This document shows, piece after piece, positions 41,808 to 51,048 of a stretch of DNA of 64,000 nucleotides; position 1 is the stretch's first letter, and every line of letters starts with the position of its first letter. The notes below the pieces were generated by a model that saw nothing but the letters and a program-made list of their open reading frames with translations, searched no databases and had not been told where the DNA came from. The stretch comes from JACVRN01 sp036389255 (GTDB lineage: Bacteria > Acidobacteriota > Blastocatellia > Pyrinomonadales > Pyrinomonadaceae), in NCBI GenBank assembly GCA_036389255.1, contig DASVQI010000009.1, positions 1 through 64,000 of the forward strand, written 5' to 3'. A program made the position numbers and the translations under genes.

Positions 41808-43067
41808 CTATCCGAGCAGGCCGCGAAACTTCGACCCGTTCAGGCCGTAGCCGGGGAAGACGGTTTGCAGGTTCGTGTTGCCAAGATGTTTTGACGCTAT
41901 CTCGCCAAAGACATCGCGGAAGTCTGTCGTCAGCGCAAGGTCGCGCCCTTCATAGAGCTTATCCGATTTGAGCCCGGGCCATTCTCCGTAGACGCGCCCG
42001 CCGCGCACCTGATTCCCTATGACGAACATGGCGTTGGCGTGGCCGTGGTCGGTTCCGCGATTCCCGTTCTCGCGCGCCGTGCGGCCGAACTCCGACATGG
42101 TGAGTATGAGAACGTCGTCCATGCGCTTGCCTAAGTCTGTGACGAGCGCGCTGATGCCTGCGGCAAAGTCCGTCAGGCGAAACGCCAACTGGCCGCGCGC
42201 CCCGCCCTGATTGACGTGAGTGTCCCAGCCGCCTACATCCGTGAAGGCGACTTCAAGGCCGACGCCCGCTTTTATCAACTGCGCAATCTGTAGAAGCGCG
42301 GTGCCGTATGCGCCGCGCGGATACTGCGCGCCGTTCTCCGGCCTGTACTGCGCCGGGTTCACCTTCTTCAGATAGTTGACTGCCTCGAAGGTTTCGCGCC
42401 CGGTTCCGCCGAGCACGTCCCGCACGCTCTTCTCATAAATGCTCTCAAAGCCGCCCTGCACGCTCTGCGAGTACGCGCCCGCGCGAATCGTGAAGTCCGC
42501 AAGGTTAGAGATTGCCAAAGCATTGGCGCGACCCTGAAGAACTCGCGGAAGGTTCTGCGTCATGGAGACGGCACGGAAAGGCGTAGCCCGCTCGTCCGGC
42601 TTGGACTGAAGGAAGCGATTGAGCCAGCCGTCCCGTGTAGATTTGACGCCGGGCGTGGCCGACTCCATGTAATCCTGCGCGTCGAAGTGCGAGCGAGTGT
42701 TATCGGGCGAGCCCACGGCATCCACAATCGCCAGCCGCTTAGAGTCCCAGAGCGGCTTAAAGGATGAGAGCGAAGGATGAAGGCCAAAGAAACCGTCTAG
42801 GTCTATCGCCGCATCTCTGTTGCCCGCCTGCGGCTTTGCAATCGCCAGCGAAGGACGCAGCTCGTAATATTCCTTTTCACCGTAAGGCACGACCATGTTC
42901 AGGCCGTCAACGGCTCCGCGCTGGAAGATGGCAATCAACGTCTTGCGCCGCCCGCCCGTCACGTTTTGAGCCTGCGCCACCCGCTCAAGAAAAGAGGGCG
43001 CGACACTCATTATCCCTATACTTGCGAGCGCCACTCCGCCCGACTTCAAGAAAAACCTGCGATTCAT
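41808..43067 (-). CDS. DUF1501 protein, Tat-exported
   Basis: Predicted 419-residue protein of the DUF1501 family, a sulfatase/alkaline-phosphatase-like fold often paired with DUF1800. The N-terminus (MNRRFFLKSGGVALASIGIM) is a twin-arginine signal, so the protein is exported folded. Family segments: KTLIAIFQRGAVDGLNMVVP, FGLHPSL, SHFDAQDYMESATPG, FTDVGGWDTHVNQGGARGQL and LTMSEFGRTARENGNRGTDHGH. The last is a metal-binding-like cluster. Activity has not been established for the family. 10 bp after the DUF1800 gene, same strand. Confidence 0.9.
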   Translation of the reverse strand: MNRRFFLKSGGVALASIGIMSVAPSFLERVAQAQNVTGGRRKTLIAIFQRGAVDGLNMVVPYGEKEYYELRPSLAIAKPQAGNRDAAIDLDGFFGLHPSLSSFKPLWDSKRLAIVDAVGSPDNTRSHFDAQDYMESATPGVKSTRDGWLNRFLQSKPDERATPFRAVSMTQNLPRVLQGRANALAISNLADFTIRAGAYSQSVQGGFESIYEKSVRDVLGGTGRETFEAVNYLKKVNPAQYRPENGAQYPRGAYGTALLQIAQLIKAGVGLEVAFTDVGGWDTHVNQGGARGQLAFRLTDFAAGISALVTDLGKRMDDVLILTMSEFGRTARENGNRGTDHGHANAMFVIGNQVRGGRVYGEWPGLKSDKLYEGRDLALTTDFRDVFGEIASKHLGNTNLQTVFPGYGLNGSKFRGLLG

Positions 43068-43077
43068 ATACTTCCCT

Positions 43078-45099
43078 TTACTGTCTCTGAAATTCTGGAG
43101 AGCCCAAGATTAGACCGGCTATCTTGACGACTTCTGGGTTGCCGACGACGCGGCCCGTGTCTGCGCGCGCCATCTGTCTCTGGCCTCTGCCGCCGCGCCG
43201 GGCCATATCGTCTTGCGCGCCTTCGAAATCCGCAGCCTGCGCGGGCGGGCCTGAAGGAGCCGGAAGCGGCGCGTTCAACTGGCCGGTCAGCGTAAGTTTG
43301 GTCTGCGGCGAAATTTCTCCGTTTAAGATAACGCCTATGAAGCGCTCCATGACTCTCGCTTTATCAATCGCGCCGCCGCTTACTCCAGCCTGCGCTGCCT
43401 CGCCCGCGAAGCGAGAGAGGTCTACGCGCGTGCCCGGAATCCGGTTGGATGCGAGAGCGAGCGCGAAGTTCATTCTTTCCAAGAGCGAGCCCGTGTTGAC
43501 CCAATCCTCTGCTGTGTCAGGATAGCCGGTAGGAGCCTGATACATGTAGAGCGGCTCGCCCATGCGCGCTATCCATTGATGAATCGCGGGGCCGCCGTTG
43601 GTTTCGCCGCCGAGCGTGCGTATGGCGCTGATGGCAAGCTCGAACGGCGTCTTGATTTTCGCGCGATATGCCGCCTGCGAGTTGAACTCCGGCGAAGTGA
43701 TGACGGCGCGCAGCGTCTCTCTGATAGAGCCGTCGCTCTTCGTGTAGGCGGCGCTGATTCGAGCTATGAGTTCAGGCGACGGGTCATCCATCACGAAGCG
43801 GCGCGCGAGCTTTGTCGCTATAAACTTTGCCGTGGACGGATGGCGCGCAAGAATCTCCAGCACCATCAGGCCGTCGCGCATCCCGCCTCCTGCGGGAATC
43901 TTCTGGCCCAGCACAACCTTCTCGCCGTCGTCGTGCATGCGCTCGTTGAAGAAGAAGGTTCCTGCGTCCGAGTCTGCGCCGCCCGCGCCGCGCGGTGCGC
44001 GTATAGTCCAGCCCGTGAAGCAGCGCGCAACCTCCTGCACATCCCTCTGCGTGTAGCCGCCCTCCACGCCCAGCGTGTGAAGCTCCATCAGCTCCCGCGC
44101 GTAGTTCTCGTTGATGCCACGGCGCTGTCTCTGCTGCTGCTGTTGCGGTCTAGGCTGTTGAGCGTCCGGCATCCCCTGCTGATTCTGGCGACGGGCGCGC
44201 ATCGGCCCGTCAAGCAAAGGTCGTCTGCGTTGCTGAGCATTCGGGCTGGCGCTCTGAAAGTTATCCAGATAGAAGAGCATCGCGGGGCTTTGAGCCGTGG
44301 CGACGAGCAGGTCTTTGAACTTGCTAAAGGTGTTCGGGCGAATCGTGTCCCGGTCGTAGGAGACAAGCAGCCACCTGTCGGCCCCCTTGGCGGCGAAGAC
44401 GTTGAAGTGATTCTCCCAGAAATCAACCATCACCTCCTGCAACTGTCGCTCGCTGTAGACGGCGCGAAGGATGCGCGAAGCCTGTAGCTCGGCCACCAAC
44501 TGCTGCGGCGAGCGCAGCCCGTTCTGAAGGTAATAATCACGAATCGCTCTGCGGTACTGGTTATCACGACCGCCCTCGCCTGCCGCATCATTATTCTGAG
44601 CGGCCATCGCGCCGCTATTACTCTGCACCGACTGGGCAGGCATGTTCGGCTGGTTGCTCCTCATACGCTCTTCGACGGCTGCCGCCAGCTCGGGCGGCAG
44701 CTTTCCCTCTCTCTGCATACGGCGAAGGAGCTGGTTCGGCTGCGGGTACTTTGCGTAAAGCTCGGGCGTGGACATACGCAGCGAATCGAGCCTTTGCAGC
44801 TTTGCCTCCGCGCCCGCGTCAGCAATCTTCTCAGGGTAAAGCTGCTCTTCTATGTAACGCTCAAGCCCCATTGCACGCACCCGCTCCACGTCGCCCGGAC
44901 GCGCGCCGAAACCCAGCCGATTCAGCACGTGCAGAATCCTCTGGTCTTCAGCCAGCCGCGACCCACTTTTCTGCGATTGCTGCTTCTGCGCGGTCGCTGA
45001 AAAGGGGCCGAACAAGGGCAGCAGGAGCGCCAGCACGGCACAGAGCGCAGAGGCCCTCCGAGCCGTAGAAAGCAGAGAAAGATTTTTAAGACTGCTCAT
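43078..45099 (-). CDS. DUF1800 protein, secreted
   Basis: Predicted 673-residue exported protein of the DUF1800 family. Signal-like N-terminus (RRASALCAVLALLLPLFGPF ending SATAQ). Family blocks: RILHVLNRLGFGARPGDVER, VDFWENHFNVFAAKG, RGINENYARELMELHTLGVE (with the typical ENYARE and HTLGV), GGYTQRDVQEVARCFTGWTI, and FIATKLARRFVMDDPS. A Gln/Arg-rich insert (about 305-330) and a Ala/Asn-rich stretch near 155 lengthen it. DUF1800 and DUF1501 genes are commonly adjacent and thought to act together, mechanism unknown. ATG 45099 chosen over 45192, which would place the signal 31 residues in. Confidence 0.9.
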   Translation of the reverse strand: MSSLKNLSLLSTARRASALCAVLALLLPLFGPFSATAQKQQSQKSGSRLAEDQRILHVLNRLGFGARPGDVERVRAMGLERYIEEQLYPEKIADAGAEAKLQRLDSLRMSTPELYAKYPQPNQLLRRMQREGKLPPELAAAVEERMRSNQPNMPAQSVQSNSGAMAAQNNDAAGEGGRDNQYRRAIRDYYLQNGLRSPQQLVAELQASRILRAVYSERQLQEVMVDFWENHFNVFAAKGADRWLLVSYDRDTIRPNTFSKFKDLLVATAQSPAMLFYLDNFQSASPNAQQRRRPLLDGPMRARRQNQQGMPDAQQPRPQQQQQRQRRGINENYARELMELHTLGVEGGYTQRDVQEVARCFTGWTIRAPRGAGGADSDAGTFFFNERMHDDGEKVVLGQKIPAGGGMRDGLMVLEILARHPSTAKFIATKLARRFVMDDPSPELIARISAAYTKSDGSIRETLRAVITSPEFNSQAAYRAKIKTPFELAISAIRTLGGETNGGPAIHQWIARMGEPLYMYQAPTGYPDTAEDWVNTGSLLERMNFALALASNRIPGTRVDLSRFAGEAAQAGVSGGAIDKARVMERFIGVILNGEISPQTKLTLTGQLNAPLPAPSGPPAQAADFEGAQDDMARRGGRGQRQMARADTGRVVGNPEVVKIAGLILGSPEFQRQ

Positions 45100-45231
45100 A
45101 TAATCACCAATTTTAGGGTCTATTTCTGAAAGAAACTGTTCAACGCCGGGAATCAGGTAACTGCTTTTCCAGCGCCGACAGTTTAGACGCACGCGCGCCC
45201 CGGAAGGTTGAATTTTTTGAGCGCGGAGTTA

Positions 45232-45303
45232 AACCATTAAATCACAAGAAACAGCACGAAAGCTTTATTCAGCTTCCGTGCTGTTTCTTGTGATTTAGTG
45301 GTT
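45232..45303. repeat. 33-bp near-perfect inverted repeat
   Basis: Arms of 33 bp (AACCATTAAATCACAAGAAA... and its complement) differ at two positions around TTATTC. Period-7 A-rich units (AAATCAC, AAGAAAC, AGCACGA) are visible. It lies 12 bp past the end of the second M28 gene (minus strand) and probably terminates it. Confidence 0.88.
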
Positions 45304-45314
45304 CATGCCTTGCT

Positions 45315-46760
45315 TTATCTGACGGGCTTCGGATAGCTGACGGGGCTACGGTTTCCGTCCCCGTCCACGGCGCGCACGCCGAAAAAGTAGTTATCCTTGG
45401 ACATTCCCTTCATAGTGAAGTTTGTGACGTTTCCCACCGTGCGCGAGTTCGTCCAGACGGGCGAGGTCGTGTCACGCCAGACGATTTCGTAGCCCGCAAG
45501 GTCTGGCTCCGTGTTGGCATCCCACTTCAAATCCGTGTCGTTGGTCAGACGCGCCGTGACTATGGCGACGTTCTTGGGCCGCGCGGGCGCGAGCGCCAGC
45601 AGCGCAAGGCTGACGGCGTTCACGCGCGCCACCTGAGCTATGTAGCCGAAGTCCACGAACTCCGGCAGGTCGCCGTAGCGTATGCCGTTCTCCACGCGCA
45701 CGTTCTGATGCTGGTGAGTGTAGTCCTCGTTCGGCTCCGTAAATCGCACGGCCGCGAAACCGCGCTCAAGAAACGGTATGTGGTCGCCGCCTCTCAAGTA
45801 CCGGTCGCGGCGATAAACCATCATCACGTTCATGGAAGGAACGTAAGCCGTGGCGGCCTCCTTGATGAAGCGAGCAAGCTGGCGCGAGGCGGAATCATTC
45901 TCGCCGCCGACGCCGCGCCTGACGTTCGCTTCCTGCTCCGTCTCGTTCGACGGCACGCCCTCGGAAAAGACTCTGACGGTGTTGCGGTCGCGCACGCCGT
46001 TTCCGCCCAAGCTATTGCCTATGATGTCGTTGGTGAACATGGCCGCTATGTCCATGTTGTTCTTCTTGGCCTGCTCGGCAAAGTAGGTTGAGCCCAGAAG
46101 TCCCTGCTCCTCGCCCGCCACGGCCATGAAGACAATCGTCGCGTCGAAGTTGTACTTCGACATCACCCGCGCCATCTCAAGCACAGCCGCCGTGCCCGAG
46201 GCGTCGTCGTTTGCGCCCGGCGCGTCACACTCAGCATCTATCGGGCTGGTGCACATGGAATCATAATGGCCACTGACGACGTAAACGCGCCCCTGCGATG
46301 CGGGCTGTGTGCCTCTAAGCGTCGCCACGACGTTCGTTATCACTGTAGGCTTCAGGACGCGACCGCGCGGAGGCGGATTTGCCTCCTGCGTGTAGGACTG
46401 CTTTTCGACGGTCATGCGACCGCCCGCCTGCGCGGCTATGTTTTGAAACTCTTGATAGAGCCAGTCTCGCGCCGCTCCTATGCCGCGCGTGGGATTGTCC
46501 TGAGCGGAGAGCGTGTTGCGCGTGCCGAACGAAACCAGCCTGCGTATAGTCCTCTCTATGTTGCGGGCGTCAATCTCGCGCACGATGCTCTGCACGGTTC
46601 TATTGAACGGCCCGGTTTGCGACCCGGCATTGTTCGGTGGCCTTCGTCTTCTTCCCTGTGCCTGAGCAAAGGGCGTGTTGACGGATAAAGAGCAGGCTAC
46701 AAGAGCGATAATAACAAGCGTCGTCAGAAGCGTGCGGGCGTTTCTCTGTCTCTCAATCAT
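45315..46760 (-). CDS. Secreted M28-family peptidase with C-terminal Fn3-like domain
   Basis: Predicted 481-residue exported zinc peptidase. Signal peptide (LLTTLVIIALVACSLSVNTP to AQAQG). Peptidase core with YVVSGHYDSMCTSPIDAEC (His, Asp), APGANDDASGTAAVLEMA (Asp ligand), VAGEEQGLLGST (catalytic Glu pair) and NEDYTHQHQNVR (His). About residues 390-481 (LTNDTDLKWDANTEPDLAGY, YEIVWRDTTSP) form a fibronectin type III-like domain that may bind substrate or envelope. Related to the M28 peptidase at 40120 only by family; they are not in one operon. Confidence 0.9.
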   Translation of the reverse strand: MIERQRNARTLLTTLVIIALVACSLSVNTPFAQAQGRRRRPPNNAGSQTGPFNRTVQSIVREIDARNIERTIRRLVSFGTRNTLSAQDNPTRGIGAARDWLYQEFQNIAAQAGGRMTVEKQSYTQEANPPPRGRVLKPTVITNVVATLRGTQPASQGRVYVVSGHYDSMCTSPIDAECDAPGANDDASGTAAVLEMARVMSKYNFDATIVFMAVAGEEQGLLGSTYFAEQAKKNNMDIAAMFTNDIIGNSLGGNGVRDRNTVRVFSEGVPSNETEQEANVRRGVGGENDSASRQLARFIKEAATAYVPSMNVMMVYRRDRYLRGGDHIPFLERGFAAVRFTEPNEDYTHQHQNVRVENGIRYGDLPEFVDFGYIAQVARVNAVSLALLALAPARPKNVAIVTARLTNDTDLKWDANTEPDLAGYEIVWRDTTSPVWTNSRTVGNVTNFTMKGMSKDNYFFGVRAVDGDGNRSPVSYPKPVR

Positions 46761-46779
46761 CTCTCGTCCCTCTTGAGCT

Positions 46780-48354
46780 TTAATTGTTAGCGTCGGCCTG
46801 AGCCCGTTCCCGTTCCTTGAGGACGCGGCGCAGGATTTTGCCGGAAGCGGTTTTGGGAATCTGGTCTATTATCTCAAGGCGTCGAATCTTCTTGTGCGGC
46901 GCGACGCGCTCGGCCACGAACTCCTTAATCTCATCGGGCGAGACTTCGCCCTTGAGCACCACGAAAGCCTTTGGGACTTCGCCTGCTTCCTCGTCCGGGC
47001 TCGGAATGACTGCGGCGTCAGCTATGGCCGGGTGCGAGAGAAGTATGGCTTCCAGCTCTGCGGGCGCAACCTGAAAGCCCTTGTACTTAATCAACTCCTT
47101 GACCCGGTCAACTATAAAGAGATGGCCGCCCTCGTCTACGTAGCCCACGTCGCCCGTGTGCAGCCAGCCATCTTCGTCAATCGTGGCTCTGGTCGCGTCC
47201 GGCTTGTTGTGATAGCCCTTCATCACCTGCGGCCCGCGCACCCAAAGCTCCCCGCGCTTTCCTACACCGAGCGCCTCGCCCGTATCAACGTCAACCAGCT
47301 TTGCCTCCGTATTCGGCACGCACACCCCCACAGAGCCGTGCTTTATATTTCCCTCGTCGCTCCCCGTGCAGTGCGTGGCCGGGCTAGCCTCCGTCATGCC
47401 GTAGCCCTGCCTGACCCGGCAATTCAGCCGCTCGATGCAGGCCACGGTGATGGCTTCGCCAAGTGGCGCAGCGCCGGAAAAGATTGTGCGAAGATTTGAG
47501 AGGTCGTAGCTACCCACCGACGGATGCTTCGATAGGGCGAGCATAATCGGCGGCACAACGTGCGCGAACGTCACACGGTATTCCTGCAACAGCCGTAGAA
47601 AATCCTCAAGCTCGAAGCGCGGCACAGTCACTATGGTTGAGCCCTTGTAAAGTCCAAGGTTGAGTATGACCATCAGGCCGTAGATGTGAAAGAGCGGGAG
47701 GACACAAATCAGATTGTCACTCTCATCGAAGAGACGCATCTGCTCCATCTGGCACATGTTCGAAACCAGATTGTGGTGCGTGAGCATGACTCCCTTCGGC
47801 AGCCCGGTTGTCCCGCTAGAAAACGGAAGCGCGCAGATGTCTTCGCGCGGATTTATGGAAGCAGGCGGCACGCGCTCGTCCCGTTCGAACAGAGAGTCGA
47901 ACGAAGTTGCGCCTTCGGCTTCACCGAAGACGAAGATTTCCTCCACCTTCGTCTCAGTCGCAGCTTCCAGCGCCTTGTCCAGCAGCGCGGGTACCGTCAC
48001 CAGATACTTCGCGCCCGCGTCCTTTAACTGGTGTGCGACCTCTTCGGCCGTGTAAAGCGGATTGATGGTCGTGACGACGCCGCCCAGGTGAGATGCCGCA
48101 TGAAAAGCTATGGCGTATTCGGGGATGTTGGGGCTGAAGATGGCCAGGCAGTCGCCTTTTCCAAAATCTCTGCGATGAAGACTTGCGGCGGCGCGTTCTA
48201 TCTTCTCCGCAAGCTCGCCATAAGTCAGGGTGCGCCCGCTTAAGCCTTCAACCAGCGCGGCCTTGTAGGCGTAACGCCGGGCGCTCTCCAGAATCAGCGC
48301 AGTCAGCGACCCTTCGGGAATCGCAATCTCCGCTAAGGGGCTGCGGAAGATCAT
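46780..48354 (-). CDS. Acyl-CoA synthetase, 4-coumarate/long-chain-fatty-acid type
   Basis: Predicted 524-residue ATP-dependent acid-CoA ligase of the ANL superfamily. AMP-binding motif: LPFSSGTTGLPKGVMLTHHN; further motifs GYGMTEASPATHC, GELWVRGPQVMKGYHNKPDA, DGWLHTGDVGYVDE and the C-terminal catalytic Lys region IPKTASGKILRRVLK. The closest general match is 4-coumarate-CoA ligase-like, which in bacteria usually activates aryl or fatty acids. No phenylpropanoid genes are nearby, so a fatty-acid substrate is a reasonable guess. GGAGAAACGT precedes the start. Confidence 0.9.
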   Translation of the reverse strand: MIFRSPLAEIAIPEGSLTALILESARRYAYKAALVEGLSGRTLTYGELAEKIERAAASLHRRDFGKGDCLAIFSPNIPEYAIAFHAASHLGGVVTTINPLYTAEEVAHQLKDAGAKYLVTVPALLDKALEAATETKVEEIFVFGEAEGATSFDSLFERDERVPPASINPREDICALPFSSGTTGLPKGVMLTHHNLVSNMCQMEQMRLFDESDNLICVLPLFHIYGLMVILNLGLYKGSTIVTVPRFELEDFLRLLQEYRVTFAHVVPPIMLALSKHPSVGSYDLSNLRTIFSGAAPLGEAITVACIERLNCRVRQGYGMTEASPATHCTGSDEGNIKHGSVGVCVPNTEAKLVDVDTGEALGVGKRGELWVRGPQVMKGYHNKPDATRATIDEDGWLHTGDVGYVDEGGHLFIVDRVKELIKYKGFQVAPAELEAILLSHPAIADAAVIPSPDEEAGEVPKAFVVLKGEVSPDEIKEFVAERVAPHKKIRRLEIIDQIPKTASGKILRRVLKERERAQADANN

Positions 48355-48418
48355 ACGTTTCTCCTTTCTCTTCGCCGGTAGGAGCTTTGGAATTGCGCGG
48401 GTAGTTATAACACAAAAG

Positions 48419-48482
48419 CAGTTTCCAGTTTTCAGTAAAAAGCAGACTCGTCTTCCTGTTGAAAACTGAAAACCGAGAACTG
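48419..48482. repeat. Heptad inverted repeat (AGTTTTC units)
   Basis: Left arm AGTTTCC, AGTTTTC, AGT; right arm read backwards AGTTCTC, GGTTTTC, AGTTTTC. The arms pair with short breaks. It lies just beyond the stop codon of the anti-sigma-like gene (minus strand), as a terminator would. Confidence 0.75.
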
Positions 48483-48485
48483 TCT

Positions 48486-49748
48486 TTAATAGATGTGATA
48501 GGCTCTGCCGCCGACTACGACTATGACATCGCCGCCGAGTGAGCTTGAGACTGTGCCAATGATGGGCGCGTCCGCCACCAGCGCACGGTACTGCTCCGAG
48601 CCGCGCCTGACCCTAGTGGCCGAGCGGGAAGAGTTGTAAGAGGTATCCACCCAAACGCCGTTCTGTTGGCGAAATCTTTTTCCGGCGACCGTGCGCGTCG
48701 GAGAAGAGTCTTCGTCAGCGCCAGCCGTATCCCGCCGGGCGCGACCGACCACCGTCGCGGGCGCTCTCCTTGCCGCCTCCTTCTTCTGCCGCTCCTCGTT
48801 GGTGCTGTCGGTCGTAGCGGCAAGCCCGGCGCTGCTGTTCTCAGGTTCCCTGCTCTGGCTCCTGCGTCCGGTTCCCGAAGCGGCCCCGGCTTGCGCGCCG
48901 CCAAAGGTCGCGTCGTTGCTCTCACGTCTATTCTGATTTATGAACCCTGAGTTGTCCCGCTCTTTCCCGGCTTCTACGGACTTATCAGCCGGTGCGGCAG
49001 CCTGCGCTGGCGGCTGCGTCTGCTTTACCTCACTCTCCTGAACAGTAGCCGGAGCCGGAGCGTTCGCGGGTGCGTCCGCCCCTCTGCGCGTATCGGATGC
49101 GCTCAATCCGTCGGGCTGCGTGGATGTAGTCGTCGTGCCCGTTTCCCTCGGAGCCTGTGAAGCGGGGCCTGCGGCTTCCGGCGCAGCGTTGCCTGTACCT
49201 GCGCTCACAGGAGCAGGCTGATTAGCACTGGCGCTGTTGGAAGTTCCGGCGCTTGCCGGTGGCTCACTCTGTTTCGCGTCTCTGTTCGGAGCCTGCTCTG
49301 CCGTCTCCGCATCTTTTCGGGAAACTAAAGAAGGGATTTCGCGGTTGCGCGTCACGACTACGAAGATTATTGAAGCGAAGGCGACAAGGGCCAGCACAGG
49401 CGCTGCGTAGCGCAAGACCGGCGGCGATAGCAGAGCGGCAAACCATTCACGCCACGAGCGAGACGGCGTCTCTAAGGTCTGCGCTACAGTACCGGGCTCT
49501 TCGGCTTCAACGGCTGACGACAGTACAAGCTCCGTGACTATCTTTCGGCATGAATCACAGTCCGCCAGATGCAGCATGTAGCGCGAGCGCGACGCGTCCG
49601 GAAGAGCGCCTTCCGCATACGCGCTCAGCTCGTCCGCGTCCATGTGCGGCGATTCGGGTTTCGCGCTGGCATCTGCCAGACCTGAAGCGCCGCGCCGCGC
49701 ATGACGGCGCAACAACACGTTCATCTCTTTGTCGGAATCGTGATTCAT
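48486..49748 (-). CDS. Zinc-finger anti-sigma-like membrane protein
   Basis: Predicted 420-residue single-pass protein. The N-terminal cytoplasmic part has a ZAS-type zinc finger (ELSAYAEGALPDASRSRYML then HLADCDSC, His-x3-Cys-x2-Cys), then one transmembrane helix (VLRYAAPVLALVAFASIIFV), then a long, low-complexity Ala/Pro/Ser/Thr/Gln-rich region and a C-terminal tail with VGRARRDTAGADEDS and IGTVSSSLGGDVIVVVGGRA. It lies about 100 bp downstream of the sigma factor gene at 49848-50801 and on the same strand, so it is probably its anti-sigma factor. ATG at 49748 is used; a TTG one codon earlier is also open. Confidence 0.82.
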   Translation of the reverse strand: MNHDSDKEMNVLLRRHARRGASGLADASAKPESPHMDADELSAYAEGALPDASRSRYMLHLADCDSCRKIVTELVLSSAVEAEEPGTVAQTLETPSRSWREWFAALLSPPVLRYAAPVLALVAFASIIFVVVTRNREIPSLVSRKDAETAEQAPNRDAKQSEPPASAGTSNSASANQPAPVSAGTGNAAPEAAGPASQAPRETGTTTTSTQPDGLSASDTRRGADAPANAPAPATVQESEVKQTQPPAQAAAPADKSVEAGKERDNSGFINQNRRESNDATFGGAQAGAASGTGRRSQSREPENSSAGLAATTDSTNEERQKKEAARRAPATVVGRARRDTAGADEDSSPTRTVAGKRFRQQNGVWVDTSYNSSRSATRVRRGSEQYRALVADAPIIGTVSSSLGGDVIVVVGGRAYHIY

Positions 49749-49847
49749 CAAAACATGCGTGCCCGCGCTTGCCCCTCAATCTTTCGCGCGGTCTGTTTCT
49801 AGAACGCTCGGCTGCTCTTTTGCTTGCAGCCCTCCATTATCAAGCCC

Positions 49848-50801
49848 CTATTCGCTCTGCGGCGCTCTCTGCTCGCCTTTCGCCTTCTCGCTCGTGAGCA
49901 TCAGCTCAAGGTCGCTCTCAAGATGCGTCGCGGCCTCGCTCAAAGAGCGAGTCGTTTCGACTTCCGTCCACCCGTGCTCTTTCATCAAAATGCTTTCGAC
50001 CCTTGAACGAACTTCCCCGTGTATGCGTGTCAGACGGCGGCTGGCGGTCGCTTCATGCACGCCCATCACGGCCCCCGCTTCACGAAGCTTGAGGCCGTCG
50101 AAATAGTATAGCTTCACCAGCAGCCTGTCTTCCGGCGCAAGCTCCCTCATGGCTCTGGCCAGCGCCTCTTCGACATCGTGCGCGGCGCTTCTTTCCGAGA
50201 AGGCGTGCTCCGGGTCGGGTGAAGCGTGCGTGATGCTGAAACCGCTTTCGACGTGTGCGCCCTGCGCCAGCTTATCAAAATCCGCGTCCTCTTCCGTCTG
50301 AACCAGCCGCGACTGGCGGCGGTGCTGGTCTACGGCCAGTTGGCCCACGACCGCGCGCAGCCAGCCTCCCAGACTCCCGCGCCCCGAATAGTAAGCAATC
50401 TTGCCCGAAGGCTGCCCGTCCTCGCGTACTCGCAGGCCGTGCAGCTCCGCCCAGATGGATTGCGCAAGGTCTTCCGCCGCGTCCTCGTTGGAAGCGGTGC
50501 TTCTGGCGGCTGCGCGCACCGTAGATTCATAGCGCCCCACAAGGTCGCCCCAGGCGGACTGGTCGCCGCGCTCGCAGGCTACTATCAAGCAGAGGTCGTC
50601 AGCGTGAAGCGCGTCAACAAAGCCCGTGACCTCTTCTGCCGAAGCCTCCGCATCGCCTGAGAAGAGATACTTGTCCAGACTCTTGCGCACGCGCGGCGCA
50701 AGGTCGGAGACTTTCAGGGAACGAGCATCAGCCGCACGCTGTATGAGGCGCGCTGTCGCTTCGGCCACGAGTCTCTCGATTTGTGGGTCTGCTCTCTTCA
50801 C
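49848..50801 (-). CDS. RNA polymerase sigma factor with N-terminal extension
   Basis: Predicted 317-residue sigma-70 family protein of ECF type. Region 2: CERGDQSAWGDLVGRYESTV through EDLAQSIWAELHGLR; region 4: LAPEDRLLVKLYYFDGLKLR, EAGAVMGVHEATASRRLTRI. The first 80 residues are an extra helical extension and the C-terminus has another 40 residues past region 4, so it is longer than a minimal ECF factor. The putative anti-sigma factor is encoded next on the same strand. GTG start at 50801 has no clear ribosome-binding site; the exact start is uncertain. Confidence 0.85.
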   Translation of the reverse strand: MKRADPQIERLVAEATARLIQRAADARSLKVSDLAPRVRKSLDKYLFSGDAEASAEEVTGFVDALHADDLCLIVACERGDQSAWGDLVGRYESTVRAAARSTASNEDAAEDLAQSIWAELHGLRVREDGQPSGKIAYYSGRGSLGGWLRAVVGQLAVDQHRRQSRLVQTEEDADFDKLAQGAHVESGFSITHASPDPEHAFSERSAAHDVEEALARAMRELAPEDRLLVKLYYFDGLKLREAGAVMGVHEATASRRLTRIHGEVRSRVESILMKEHGWTEVETTRSLSEAATHLESDLELMLTSEKAKGEQRAPQSE

Positions 50802-50951
50802 AGGGGATTTCGACTTCGGGAAGCCTGCCTGAACTCTTCTCCGGCCCGGCTATGCTATCACGAACGGCTCTCTTTACACCCTTCTTCTCTAAAGTTTAAG
50901 CCCCGGCCCATCGCTCAACTGAGATGCTCTAAACAATGCACAGGGAGGCTT

Positions 50952-50980
50952 TTGACAATGCAGAAGTCAGAATGCAGAAT
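50952..50980 (+). promoter_or_regulatory. Possible promoter of queE-queC
   Basis: TTGACA at 50952-50957, 17-bp spacer, CAGAAT at 50975-50980. The -10 element is a moderate match and lies inside the heptad repeat at 50959. Confidence 0.4.
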
Positions 50981-51037
50981 GATGAATTGAAGACAGCTCT
51001 GCTTTCCATTCATCATTGCGGCAGTCTGACTTCTGCA
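50959..51037. repeat. Heptad inverted repeat (CAGAAGT / CAGAATG) upstream of queE
   Basis: Left arm CAGAAGT, CAGAATG, CAGAATG; the right arm is its approximate reverse complement, ending TCTGACTTCTGCA. About 27 of 31 positions pair. It ends 11 bp before the queE start codon and is followed by CTGCTTTTATC, so it could stop read-through or act as a leader hairpin. Confidence 0.7.
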
Positions 51038-51048
51038 CTGCTTTTATC

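Noticed and set aside
43576..44487. 303-codon plus-strand open frame
   Set aside because: It runs antisense to the DUF1800 gene, has Arg/Leu/Val-rich composition without domains, and is a shadow of a high-GC gene.
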